From positions 6,834,001 through 6,898,000 of the forward strand of contig JAJNNQ010000027.1 of assembly GCA_027886175.1 (NCBI GenBank): a stretch of 64,000 bases of DNA, given 5' to 3'. Shown in pieces: positions 10,512-21,429 of the stretch. The notes beneath the pieces are model-generated. The model made no database searches. It saw nothing but the letters and a program-made list of their open reading frames with translations, and was not told the DNA's origin. This stretch comes from Phylloscopus collybita (lineage: Eukaryota > Chordata > Aves > Passeriformes > Phylloscopidae). Each line of letters opens with the position of its first letter. Within the stretch, counting starts at the first letter, position 1. The translations under genes were made by a program, and so were the position numbers.

Positions 10512-11661
10512 GCAGTAGCGTGCATGCAGCAGCGGCCAGGGGATGCTACCGGCAGGATCGGCAGGCAGGAGATGCTGCCTGCACTCGCTCCTGCCCCCAC
10601 GCCTGGTTCGGGCTGTCGAGGATGCCGGCATAGCTGGGCACCTCTCCGTCCTCCCGCCCTGCAGCTGCAACCCCGCTCCCGTGTCCCAGTGGTTCCCAGC
10701 ATTCGTTCATTCCCGGCAGCAGCCAGAGAAAAGACCTGCTCAGGGTGTCTCCCCCAGGATGGTTAACAGTCCCTGACCCAGCCAGACGGCCGCTCTGCAG
10801 GGCACTGGCTTCGCTCTCAGCCAGCGGCATCACCCTCAGGGCTCACCCCGACCCTCAGCTCCAGATTCCCCTGCCCACGACGGGCAGCACCTGGAGGAGG
10901 CTGCCAGCTCAGGCCACAGCTACAGGAAAGGAACTCTCTATCCACTGCCCGTGGAGCTGCAGCAGCAGGGAGATGGCCCCAAGCAAAGGACTTTACAGGG
11001 ATCTGATAACCTGAGCTGGGCAATTCACCCTCCAGGAGAGGCTGCACAGGGAAACGCCAACTGTTTTTACCACTGGTGCAGCGGTGAGGATGCAGCCCAA
11101 GCACGGCGAGCAGCCTCGGAGAGAGCCAGGATGCAGGAGGCACCCGCAGCACCCTCATCCCACCCCGAAGCTGGAGCTGGGAAAGCTGCGCCAGCATCCC
11201 AGGAAGAGCAGTGGCCCCATCCCATCCCACCACGGGCAGCGAGCCGCTTCCACCCTGCGGAGGACAAAGCCTGCGGTCCATGGCTGGCATGCGGCAAGCT
11301 GGGAGCGCGGGGCCGCATCCTGCCCGGAGAGCGAGGGCTGTGATTCACATCCCCCCTGCCATGAATCACCGCTGCCCCTGCGCCCCCACGGATCCCGCTG
11401 CTGCCGAGACAATGCGGGCGATGCTCGCGGGCTCCCGAGGGGGTCGAGGCCACCGAAGCCCCCAGCGCTGGCTGCAGGAGTGGGGGGCTGCCGGCGCGGC
11501 TGGGGGTCCCCAGCCCTGAGCGGGTGGGAGAGGGGCTGGATCCCTTCCACCCGGTGCAGCCCCAGGCGGAGCCAACACCAAGAGGGAGAGAGGCTGGGGA
11601 ATTCGCCCTCCAATAATCACTAACAGGCTTGGGGGCCCGGGCGTGTTTGGTTAATTGTTAG

Positions 11662-11667
11662 AATAAA
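11662..11667 (+). other. First canonical poly(A) signal downstream of the Rh gene
   Basis: AATAAA occurs about 1.15 kb after the Rh stop codon, within a small AT-rich island (roughly 11620-11690) in GC-rich DNA. It would give a long 3' UTR if used. A variant signal closer to the stop codon cannot be excluded. Confidence 0.3.
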
Positions 11668-12126
11668 ATATTGCCGAGCTCTGACAAAGAAATCCTGCCC
11701 CGCAGCCCGGCGCGGCCGAACAATGGGCCCCGGCGCAGGATGCTGCGGGCTGAGCAGTGGGGCCAGGGGCCTTGGGGGCGGGAGGCAGCTCGCTTCCCCC
11801 TTCCTCAGACGAGCCCCAGAAGCCCCTCATCTTCTTGGCGGCTCGGTATGGCTGTGCCCCATGAGTGTGGGGCCATCGGAGCGGGGGCCGGCCCGGCCCC
11901 TCAGCACTGCCCGGCTCCCGCTGGGCGCCGGGAGCCGCCGGGACCGGCACCCGCCCGGGGAGCCGCGATACCACCGGGGCCCGATCGGCAGCACCCGGCC
12001 TCCGTGAGAGCTCCCGCTCAGCCCGGCACCCCAGGCCTGCCGGTTCCAGCGGCAGCTCCGGCGGGACTGCAGACAGACACCCTGCCGGGGAGCAGCTGGG
12101 GAGAGGAGCCGCACGCACGGGCCTGT

Positions 12127-12448
12127 GCACACCTGTGATCACACACACGGGTGTGTGCACACCTGTGAGCACACACGGGTGTGTGCACACCTGTGAGCAC
12201 ACACACGGGCCTGTGCACACCTGTGAGCACACACACGGGCCTGTGCACACCTGTGATCACACACGGGTGTGTGCACACCTGTGAGCACACACACGGGCCT
12301 GTGCACACCTGTGATCACACACACGGGTGTGTGCACACCTGTGAGCACACACAGGGGCCTGTGCACACCTGTGATCACACACGGGTGTGTGCACACCTGT
12401 GAGCACACACAGGGGCCTGTGCACACCTGTGATCACACACGGGTGTGT
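12127..12448. repeat. Minisatellite: 11 units of 28 or 30 bp
   Basis: There are eleven head-to-tail units, each starting GCACACCTGTGA. Unit lengths in order are 30, 28, 30, 30, 28, 30, 30, 30, 28, 30 and 28 bp. Units differ at three places: GATC versus GAGC after the core, CACGGG versus CAGGGG, and a GTGTGT versus CCTGT ending. In the 3' half GAGC and GATC units alternate, giving a 58-60-bp higher-order repeat. Every unit carries an E-box (CACCTG) overlapping a T-box-like half site (AGGTGTG on the minus strand). The array opens reading frames on both strands, which I do not regard as genes. Confidence 0.95.
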
Positions 12449-12501
12449 GCACAGCCCTGCACACACTCACAGCGTCCCAGGCCTGTGCCCAGACACACGT
12501 G

Positions 12502-12517
12502 TACACACACACACACA
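12502..12517. repeat. Short (CA)n microsatellite
   Basis: A tract of alternating purine-pyrimidine CA dinucleotides about 16 bp long follows the minisatellite. It lies in a wider CA/GT-rich segment reaching to about 12575. Confidence 0.85.
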
Positions 12518-15500
12518 TGCACAGACACCCCCGTGCACACACAGCCCAGCACTCACTCACACCCACATGCAGGCACAGCCCCGGGGCTGCCAACCTCTTG
12601 CTGCTGGAGACAGAGGAGCAGCCGCCTTCCAGCATCTCCCGGCCTTTCCCAGCGAGCATGAGGGCGCAGGCTCCCGCGGAGCAGCCCGCGGCACCCAGTG
12701 GGGGAGCGAGCGATGAGGGCGCAGGGAGGGAGCACACCCGGAGCTGGGCCCGGGCACACCCCGCCTCCCGGCTGGCATGTCCTGGCACGGGCACCCCGGC
12801 ACGCCGCGGAGCAATCTGGTCGGCAGATGCTCCAAAAACCAGCGAGAGGCCCAAGAAATGATGGGAGGGGGTCGGCGCTTTCCCGCTTGCCCAGAGGGGC
12901 TTAGGCACCCGGTGACCCACGGCCAGGGGTGCTGGCCCCCACCTGGGTCATGGCACGGCTCCATCAGCCTCGGTCCCGGCCATCCCTCCTCCCTGAGACC
13001 CGCTGTTCTGCCTCTGGGTGTGCTGCCCAGAGCTCCCTGCTCCTCCAAACCAGTCACTCTCCAAAGGATGGAGCAGTCAGATATTTTGCAGAGCCTCCAG
13101 CGTTTATCACACTGTAAATCTTGGCTTTCAGCAGCTTCACGAAGCTGAGGAGAGATGGGAGAGAACAAAACGCTGCTCTGCTCCATCAGACCCAGCCAGT
13201 GGGTGCCAGGGCTGCCAGGAGTTGTGCCCCCAGCCCCACTGCAAGGGGAGTGAGGATTAAAGCAGAGGGTTTATGTGGGCAAGGGTCCCCGGAGCCAGGA
13301 GGGGCTGCTGGCCCCCAAGATGGTGATGGCTCAGGACGGCTGCATTTTGGTGGAGCAGTGGTGGTGAGGAAAGCTCTGCCTCTGTGGAACCACAGCAGCC
13401 CCTGTCCTCCAGAGTGGACCCCAGCAAAACTCCCCATGCACAGTTCCTGGGCACAGTACCCCGATGTGCACCCACAGCACAGCACCTGGGCATTGCACCC
13501 CTGTGTGGGCCCCCAGTGTCCCACTCTGATCCCCCATCACTGTCCCCCAGAACAGTGCCCCACGCTGGGTTCTGCTGCTGCCTCCGAGCTTAGCAGCGAG
13601 CTGGGTTGGGATGCAGCCCACTGGTCCTGGCAAGGAGCACCAGCCCCCATCCTCGCCCCTATCCCTGTCCCCGCGGCCCCTCCACCAACCTCGGTCTCCC
13701 AGCGGGACCCTGCTGTGATTGCAAAACAAGCGGGGAGGGGAGGAAGCTGAGATTGTTCTGTTCACACAGTGCTCGGATGCATCTGGCAGCGCGGCGCCGG
13801 CGGCGCAGGGCACAGGCGGGGATGCGGGCACGGCCGGCAGCCCCCGGCCCCTGCGCCCCCTCAGCTCCAACAGCCGTGTGCAGCTTTGCACATCCTGCGG
13901 CCCCAGCGCCGAGGGGCTTGCACAAGGGCACACGGGGACCCCTGGCCAGGCAGGGGCTGGCTGGGCACTGAGCTGCTGCCAAGTGCCTGGCACAGCACGG
14001 GGGGGACCGGGGGGGGCCGTGGCAGCAGCTGGAGCCACATCAGAGCGACCCCCCTGGAGCAGCCGGGAGCGTGCGGTGCTGCCCTCGAAGGAAATGCGCT
14101 CACTCCCATGTGCTGCACACTTGGATTCGCCTCCCTGCTATTTTTATTTGACTTTTCAGGGCCTGTTTCCTTTTTCCGGCTGTTTTCGCTGTGATTCCAC
14201 CATCGCTTCGACCTCGTTTTTTCCCCTCCCTCCCCATTGCCTTTTCCTTCACTCTTCCCTTCCTTTCCATGCACTCATTCCCAGGTTCCCTGCTCAACAG
14301 CAGCTGCCTGTGAGGGAAGGGCAGTAAAGGGGAGGTGGTTTTTACTCTGTTTTATCTGGGAAGGTGCTGACTGGTCACTGGAAGGGGGGACTTTGTTCCA
14401 GCCTTGATAAAGAAAAAGGCTGTGAGTCACCCTGTCCCCAGCCTGATCCTGATCCCGTTGGTGCTTGAGCTGTCAGGTGCTGCCGTGGCCCCCCCACCTC
14501 ATCCATGGGATATCAAGCACCAAATAAGGCTGTTTTGGGATGCTGGTGGTTTCTGGAGGGACGGTGGTTGGGATAAGGGAAGAGGAATAAGGAGAAATCC
14601 TAGGAACTAAATCAGTGCAAAACCTCCTGTGGGGGCAGCAGAAAGGGCAGTGCTCACTCCCGAGGAGGAGGATGGAGCTGAGAGGAAGAAGCCCAGGCCA
14701 GCCAGGGAGGAGCACGGCACCAGGAGGCCTCTGGCACTGGGATGTGCTGAGCTGTGGCCCCCTGGATGGCCCCTGGTGCCAGCCTGCCCCGTGCCAGGCA
14801 GACAGCACCTTCCAGGGAGCCCACAAGAGCAGCATTCCCAGGCTGCACCCCCTGCTCTGACCCCAGAACCAGGGTCCCTGTCCTGCCCCATGGAATCAAC
14901 CGGCCCTGCCTGCACCCTGCTACACCCCAGCGATGTGCCCGGGGCAGGGAGGGCTCTCTCCCACCCACCCCTGGTTATGAAGCCCTTCCAGCTCCTCCCA
15001 GCCCAATTCCCAGAGGCAGGGTCTGGGCAAGGACCCCTCAGCATCCCTTGCCGTCCTCTCCCTGAATCGCCCCTTCCCAGTCTGAGCCCCCCACCTCCTC
15101 CAGGGCGTAGCGGGGTATCGCACCCACTGGCAGCGCTCATTGCCCCCCGCCCACAGCCCGCAGGGGTCGGTGGCCGAGGCTCAGTGGGGGCGAGGGCCGG
15201 CGATGCTGGTGTGGCCATGGGAACAGGCGGCGGGGGCAGTGCCCGGCTCGCTCCGCGCACACAGCCCGCTGCTGCCATCTCGTGTCCTCCACAGCCATCC
15301 CCGCCCAGGGCTGGGACAGCATCCACACGGGCGCAGATGGGCTGGGGAAACTGAGGCAGGCACACTACAGGCCCCTCCTGGCTGTTGCTCCAGGGAAAAC
15401 GTCCTTCCAAAAAAGCAGCTCCTGGTTTCCATCGCCCACGCACCAGGGATGCAGATAAAGTGAGCAGAGGCCACTGTGCCCTCCACTGCTGGGGGCTTCT

Positions 15501-15622
15501 GCCTGGGCTTCCACAGGCCCAGCACCATGGCCAGACCCTGCACTGTGCCAGCTCCATCCACAGCACAAGGGCCCCTGGATCACCAGATAAAGCACCCAAA
15601 GTACTTCCAGGGAAGGAGAGGT

Positions 15623-15628
15623 TTTATT
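15623..15628 (-). other. Probable C20orf204 poly(A) signal
   Basis: Read on the minus strand this is AATAAA, about 800 bases past the C20orf204 stop codon and the first canonical signal I see downstream. A GT-rich segment follows within about 50 bases on that strand, as expected for a cleavage site. Confidence 0.45.
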
Positions 15629-16422
15629 TCTGGCTTCCCAGGGGCTGTTTGCCACCCAGCAGAGCAGTGGAGGCCACAGATGGGGTGCTGGCAGAGCACA
15701 GGGACAAGGGAGGATGTCCTTCACTTCACCTCACCCCACACCTCCCCCTTTCCTCCCTGCTGGGGCACCCACAGTGCCAGGCCTGTGGGTCCCTCCACAG
15801 TGCTGCCTGTCTGAGCCTTGGCCTCAAGCCCCCACAGCTGCCTGGCATTTTTGGATATCAGAACTCCCCAGGCTTCCCCAGGTGCCCAGTGATGCACCTC
15901 TACTTCCCTGTCCACTGTGGGTGTCCGGCTGCTCTGCATATCCCAGCAGTGCCCCAGGGACACCTGTCCCATCCACAGCCCTAAAAACCTCAGAGCCTTG
16001 CAGATGCACTGTGCCCTCACTTCCAGCAGAGCCCCCGGAGCCCTGGCCCCACAGGTGCTCCTTCTGCCCCAAAACACACCCTTTGTCCTCAAGAGAGCAG
16101 CAGGTGCTGCAGGGCCAGGAGCAACTGAGAATCCACACCTCACCTTCTATTTTTGGTTCTTTCCCTTCTTCTTCCCAGCGCTTCTGGTGTTCCAGGTTTC
16201 TGCCACAGCCATCCCACAGCCAACCAACCTGCCAGCCCCAGCCACGGGTGGTGGATCTGGCCCCTGGGCACCGCTGGGAGCAGGAGGATGAATTCAGCTC
16301 GGGCATCTGCCGGCAGCAACGCCCCTGCCCTCAAGGCTGAGTCTGTCCCAGGTTCCCAAAGAAGCCACGGGCAGCCCCGGTGCCGGAGCAGCGCATCCCC
16401 CGGGCGTGCGGCGAGGGCGTCC

Positions 16423-19400
16423 CTACGAGTCCCAGGGCGCCTGGCGGGGTGCGTGCAGGGCATTGAGCTTCTCCCAGCAGGTCGCCAGCCTCTCCGCCTT
16501 CCTGCCGATCTCCCGCAGCTGCTTCCTCCTGCGGCCGGGGCTCTGCCGGGGCTGTGCCGGGGTGGCGGGCAGCGGGCTCTGCGGGCCGGGGGCCGGGGGA
16601 GGGAGCAGAAATCCCCCCCCACATCACAGAGACATTAGTCAGGGGACAAATGCCACCACACACAGGCTCTGCACGGCTGAGGTGGCCAAACTGCCTATGG
16701 CCACGGCAAGGACATGGTCTCAGGTCCCCAGGAGGCCCCAGAGGTGGCTGTCCCTGTCTGAGCTGGCGGTGTGCACCCCACAGCACACTCACAGACACCA
16801 GGTCAGATCTCCAGGGCAGGAGCAGCTCCATCCCACACGAGCAGACCCCAGGCAGGGTTGTCCCCAGCCAATGTCCCCAGCAGTGGCAGGGAGGACAGTC
16901 CCAGCACTGTGCCAGGGTCAGGCAGAGCTGGGAGCTGGTGCTGCACTGCCCTTGCTTTTCCCTGCTGGTTGATGAATTGCTGGTGATGCCATAGGGATCC
17001 TCCTGGATCCCTGGATGGGGTTTCCCCAGCAGAGGCACGGAGGTGCTGGAGGAACCCAGACTAGCCTTTAGGGGAAAAATCCCAATTCTTGCCTTGGAGC
17101 ACTCAGGAGCAAGAGCAGGACAGGATAAATGCACCCACAGGGTGAGCATCCCACCAGGACAAGGCCCTGTGCTCCCCTCAGCCATGGCATCGTGGCACAT
17201 GTGGAAAAACCCACTTGGAAGCCAGTGGGAAAACCCCACCAGCCTGGCCCACACTGCCCCAACTGAGCTTCCCTCCCTTGGTTATCCTGAAGCTCCCAGG
17301 GATGGATGTGCCATCAGCATTCCCCAGCTGACAGAAGGAAGTAGGCTCCTGGAGACTCCTCACAGGCAGCCAGGAGAGCACAAAGCAAGGCAAGGTCTGC
17401 CCACAGCCCTGGGAGCCACTGACGAGGCTGGGAAGTAGAGGGCTTCCTACCTTGCTGATCTTCCTGCAGTTCTCCCGAAGCACAAAGTTGGTGTTCCTGG
17501 CCACCCTCCAGACCGCCAGCTCCTCAGGGCCCTGCAGGGTGCCGGCCCCCACCTCCCACAGGGACATGCTGAGGTTGTGGATGGACAGCAGGATCTTCTG
17601 CTCCTGCAGAGGAGAAGCACAGGGCCCCGGGCAGGGAGGGAGGCTCCGTGGCTCCCTGGGGGCTCAGCCCAGGCCATGCCCCAGCCCCGGGTCCCTCCGT
17701 GCTCACCTTGTCCGAACGACAAGCGGGCCCAGCCCTCCCGCTCCTGTGCACCGACCCAGTCAGGTTTCTCTGGAGAAATAAAGCAAGAAGATCCAGCACC
17801 TCGCTGGATTGGAGCAAGCATCCCCCATTTAAACACAACCCCCTCCTCAACACTGCTGGCAAAGCAGCCAGCTCCATATTAAGCTTCCCTCCCCACATCC
17901 CACAGCAGGGCTGCACCCAGCCCAGCAGCACCCCCAGAGCCAGGGCTGGGCCCCCAGGCAGAGCCCTGCCTCGGCTCACCAGGTTCTGGAGCTCATGGAA
18001 GATGACAGCACGGTACTGCCGGAGGATTTTGGCGATGCTGCACCTCCTGCCTCTGCTCAGCACGGCCACCAGCAGGAGCAGCAGAACAGTACAGGAGAGC
18101 GCCCGGGGGAAAATCTGCCAGGGAAGGGCTCAGAGTCAGCTGGGGATTAAGGAATGTTTTGGGCTCTGCCTTCAACCCCTAGTCAGGAGCTCATTGGACC
18201 TGTACCTGAAGATGCAACTTGTGATGGAGGAGCCTCAGCTGCCTCCTCTCCCAAAGAACATCCTCCCAGATGAGCCATCTCCCCTTGGAGCAAAGCCCTT
18301 GGGAAACTGCTCCAGCTTCAGCCCAGCAGCGCTGCCCATGGCACACACAGAGCTCTCTCTCATGCCAGCAGGTGGGTTTGTGGCACAGAGCTATGCCAGG
18401 GACCTGTGTCAGTCTATGGAGCTCATTCCTGAGCTCTTTGCCCCAGTGTGGTTCTACTAGATCCCCACTTTGTGTCATTTCAAGGCTGGAGAATCTCAAG
18501 TGCCAAAACCCAAGGGGAGCAGACAGGGAGGTGCTGGGCTCCTTGGACAGGAGCTGGAGGCAGAAGCTGCCTGGTCCCCACCAGCAACATCCACACCTCA
18601 GCCCAAACAGATCCAAACACCCTCAAAAGGATGCTCCCACCCCTCTGCTGCATGGATGGAACTAATACAGCATTTTCCCAGCTTCCCTGCAGCTCATGCT
18701 CATCCCAGGCTCAGGGGCCCTCACCACAAGCCAGACAGAAGCAGCTCAAGCATCTGCTCTCACCAGCACATCCCAGCTGCTGCTGAGCCTCCTGGCTCCC
18801 AACAGCCCCACGCTGGCCCCTGCAGAGCGGGGAACCCCGAGTGCTGACACCTGAGCTGGCAGAGGGGCACAGGGAGGGGTGGATGGACCCTCCGAGGCAG
18901 GGATCAATCCCACAGCTTTGAAGAAAAGCCAGCACAAGCTCAAGTGACCAGGACTGGGGATATTTGAGCAGCTCAGCAGCAGCAGAGTAGGGATGGGGAG
19001 CTCAAAATTTGTGCCAGGAAAAGAGCCCAACAGCTCAACAGGTCTCCACATTGCTGAGCGATGGCACAGCCCTGGGGCCCCATCCTGGCATTTCTATCAT
19101 TTCACGTTTTCAGGAAAAGTCCCCCCCAAACACAACACCCTCCCAAACAACCCTCGTGCCGCAGGTGTCAGGTCTGGGCAGGCAGAAAGCAGCTCAGCTC
19201 CTTCCAACTATGCAATCCCTGCACTGCAGCCAAAGCAGGAGCGAGGGGGAAGGGGCCACAGCTCTGCCTGCTGCTCCCCGCCTCAGCTCAGGGGGCACTG
19301 CCTTCTCTAGCACCTGCACTTGCTCTTCTGCTCCAAGAAGCCAGAAGGAAGAGTTTTCCTCACTGATTTCCAAGCCCAGGCACACTCCATCTGTCCTCTT

Positions 19401-21090
19401 TGGTGAGATGCTCCTAAAATCTGCACCTGCTCCGTGCTCCCTACTCAATCCTGAGCTGCACCCGGCTCCAAAAGGGTGAGGAAACTTTTTCCCACCCTCT
19501 TGCAGCTCAATGAGAGGGATGAAGGCTTAACATGAGGCAAAATTCAACACAGCACAGTTCTGGGAACACATGGGCACAACTGTCACCTCAGAGCACAGGC
19601 ACATGCAAAGAGAGGAGCAAATCCAGGTATAACCAGCAGAAATCCCACCCGGCTCTTCAGCATCCCTCATCACACACCTTCCAGCAGAGCTGTGCTGAGC
19701 TCCATCTGGGAGCTGGGAAGGGCAGGGAAGAGCCTCCTTGTGCTGCTGGCTTTGCTCCCTGCAAACCACTGAGAGATCTTGCCCCAGAGGTGATCGAGCA
19801 GAGAGCCGAGGGTATAATCCCCAGGGACATCAAAGGAGAGCACTGCTTCCATTGGGACACCCTGACCAAAGTCTAAGGGTTACTCTCCAGAAGTCTCCTC
19901 TGCCAGGAGGGCAAGGCTGTGCAATTGTACCATGAAAATGGGAATGACTTCCCTGAAGTGCTTTATTAAACAGTTGAGACCCAGTTTCAGGAGAAAGCAC
20001 ACAATTTCCAGTATTCCAAGACAGCCAAGCCTGGGCTCAGTGCTCAGCCTGGAAGGAAGTGCAGAGTAGTTCAGAGAGCAGCCAGGGCAGGAGGTCAGCA
20101 GATGCTGGAGGTTCTTCCCCCCCACCATGGAAAGCAGGGAAGCAGCAGTGACAGAAGGATGCAAGGAGACTGAGGTGACAAATCCTGCTCCTGACTTCTC
20201 CCCCTTCAGGATGGAGAACAAGTTCAGCAGCTGATTTAGGGTTATTCCTTCTGCCCTCACCCCCACCCCACAGCAACAAGCTACAGGCAGGTGGCAAATC
20301 CCTTCCCAGGGGAGAGCTGACAGTGAAGGAGCAGCCTTGGGAAGCACGGGTGCAGGAGAGGCACAGCTAATCTCATCCTCTCTCTAATCCTCCAGCAAAT
20401 ACGAGGAGATAAGGGGAATCACCATTGTTGATAGAGCAGCTCCTGCTGGCACTCCTGCCAGTCCCAGCCAGCAGGGCAGCAAGAGGCAATTCCTGCCGCC
20501 AGCCTGGGAACCCCATCGGGGTCACCAGGTCCTTCCAGCCAGACAGGCTCTGTCCCTCACTCCCTCCTACCCAGTGGGACCCTGTCACCACCCAGAGCCC
20601 CAAGGGAAGGACAGACCCTCCGTTCTCTCCCCCAGGACCAGCCACATCCAAACCTCATCCCAGAGAGGTCTGAGCCTCATCCCAGACACAGCAGCCTGAT
20701 CCCAGCTGGACCAGCTTCCCCGACCAGACCAGAGCCCCTTCCTCACGGACTCCCAGCTCTGTCCCATCGCGACCCTTCTAAGGATCCAAGTCCCATTTGG
20801 AGCCAGCCCAACCCCATTCCAGCGGCTCCAAGCTCTTTCCCAAGTGGCCCGGCCTCATCTCGGCCAGTCCGAACCCCTTCCCGGACGGACCGGCCCCTCT
20901 CCCGGTCGCTCCAAGCCTCATTTCAGAACCGGTCACCTCCCGACAGGTCCCAAGCCCACCGCGGGTGCCGCAAGTCCCACCCCGGCCAAGCCGACCCCAT
21001 CCCGGCAGTGCGGTGGGCTCCAGGGAGGGGTGTCCCGGAGGAGAGGAAAGGGCTCCCGGGGAGAAGGGATTGTCCCGGCTCACTCACCAT
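16423..21090 (-). CDS. C20orf204: C20orf204 orthologue: predicted secreted four-helix protein, 169 aa
   Basis: Five coding segments, all joined by phase-0 GT-AG introns: 21088-21090 (the ATG alone), 17980-18114, 17707-17769, 17451-17603 and 16423-16578. Residues 5-21 form a hydrophobic signal peptide. The mature part has four cysteines (C26, C63, C113, C152) and sequons N48-L-T and N77-L-S. Predicted amphipathic helices lie near 28-46, 68-86, 93-116 and 137-160, with a basic RRRK patch at 134-137. Identification rests on recalled similarity to the human protein: the motif around residues 26-42 (CSIAKILRQYRAVIF against CSVPDVLRHYRAIIF), the NLT sequon, the ILLSI block, and ATCWEKL near the C-terminus. 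Position next to PRPF6 on the same strand agrees. Human C20orf204 has also been listed as the lincRNA LINC00176. Function is not established here; the cytokine-like reading is discussed as a finding. The exon 5 acceptor is the least certain boundary. Confidence 0.85.
20640..20965. repeat. Degenerate 21-bp minisatellite in C20orf204 intron 1
   Basis: Successive units of 20-23 bp can be phased by eye from a recurrent CC(A/G)A start and a central CCC-A/T-TCCC block, for example beginning near 20788, 20809 and 20830. Units are diverged but the period holds for about fifteen copies. The array starts roughly 120 bases inside intron 1 on the minus strand, at the edge of the promoter CpG island. Confidence 0.65.
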
Positions 21091-21420
21091 GGAGCCCCGC
21101 GGGCGCGGCCCCTGCAGCGGCCCCGGGGAGCCCGGTCCGGCCCCGTCCCGCTGCGCCGGGGCCCGCGGTTTGAACTTGGCTCCACGGTGGGAGGGGACGG
21201 GCCCGGCGGCCGCGGGGGGGACGGGACACGGCACCGCCGCCGGCCCAGCCCCGGCCCCCGCGGGGGAGGCCGCCCCGGCCCCCCCGGCCCCGGCGGAGCG
21301 CAGCGAGGAGCGCAGCGTGCCCGGGCTGCGGGGCCGCTCCCGCTCCCGGGGGGCGGCGGGCCAGGCTGGGACAAGGTCCCCCTGCCCAGGAGGGGCCGGC
21401 GGGGCAGTACCCCCTGCTCG
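21000..21420. promoter_or_regulatory. CpG island over C20orf204 exon 1
   Basis: A CpG-dense, GC-rich block spans the splice donor after the isolated ATG codon and extends upstream on the minus strand. No TATA box is evident. It is the natural promoter candidate for C20orf204; the exact start site cannot be read from the sequence. Confidence 0.6.
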
Positions 21421-21429
21421 CACCCACCC

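Larger units (their letters stand above)
10512..15622. other. Intergenic region between the convergent Rh and C20orf204 genes
   Basis: Apart from the minisatellite and CA repeat listed separately I find no gene. Several GC-rich frames of up to about 330 codons exist on both strands, but they lack recognisable domains and overlap one another. The interval presumably contains the 3' UTR of the Rh gene at its left end. Confidence 0.6.

Noticed and set aside
12018..12661. Long frames on both strands across the CACCTG minisatellite, encoding Cys/His/Thr-rich repeats
   Set aside because: The translations are simply the 28/30-bp repeat read in several frames. Unit lengths of 28 and 30 shift the frame between copies, so no conserved peptide repeat is selected.
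14607..15599. 330-codon open frame on the minus strand
   Set aside because: The translation is Gly/Pro/Arg/Ala-rich without family similarity, and comparable frames exist on the plus strand of the same stretch. No promoter or splice context supports it.
19962..19967. AATAAA on the minus strand as the PRPF6 poly(A) signal
   Set aside because: It lies beyond the C20orf204 first exon, inside that gene's intron 1, more than 4 kb past the PRPF6 stop. Use by PRPF6 is unlikely without transcript evidence.
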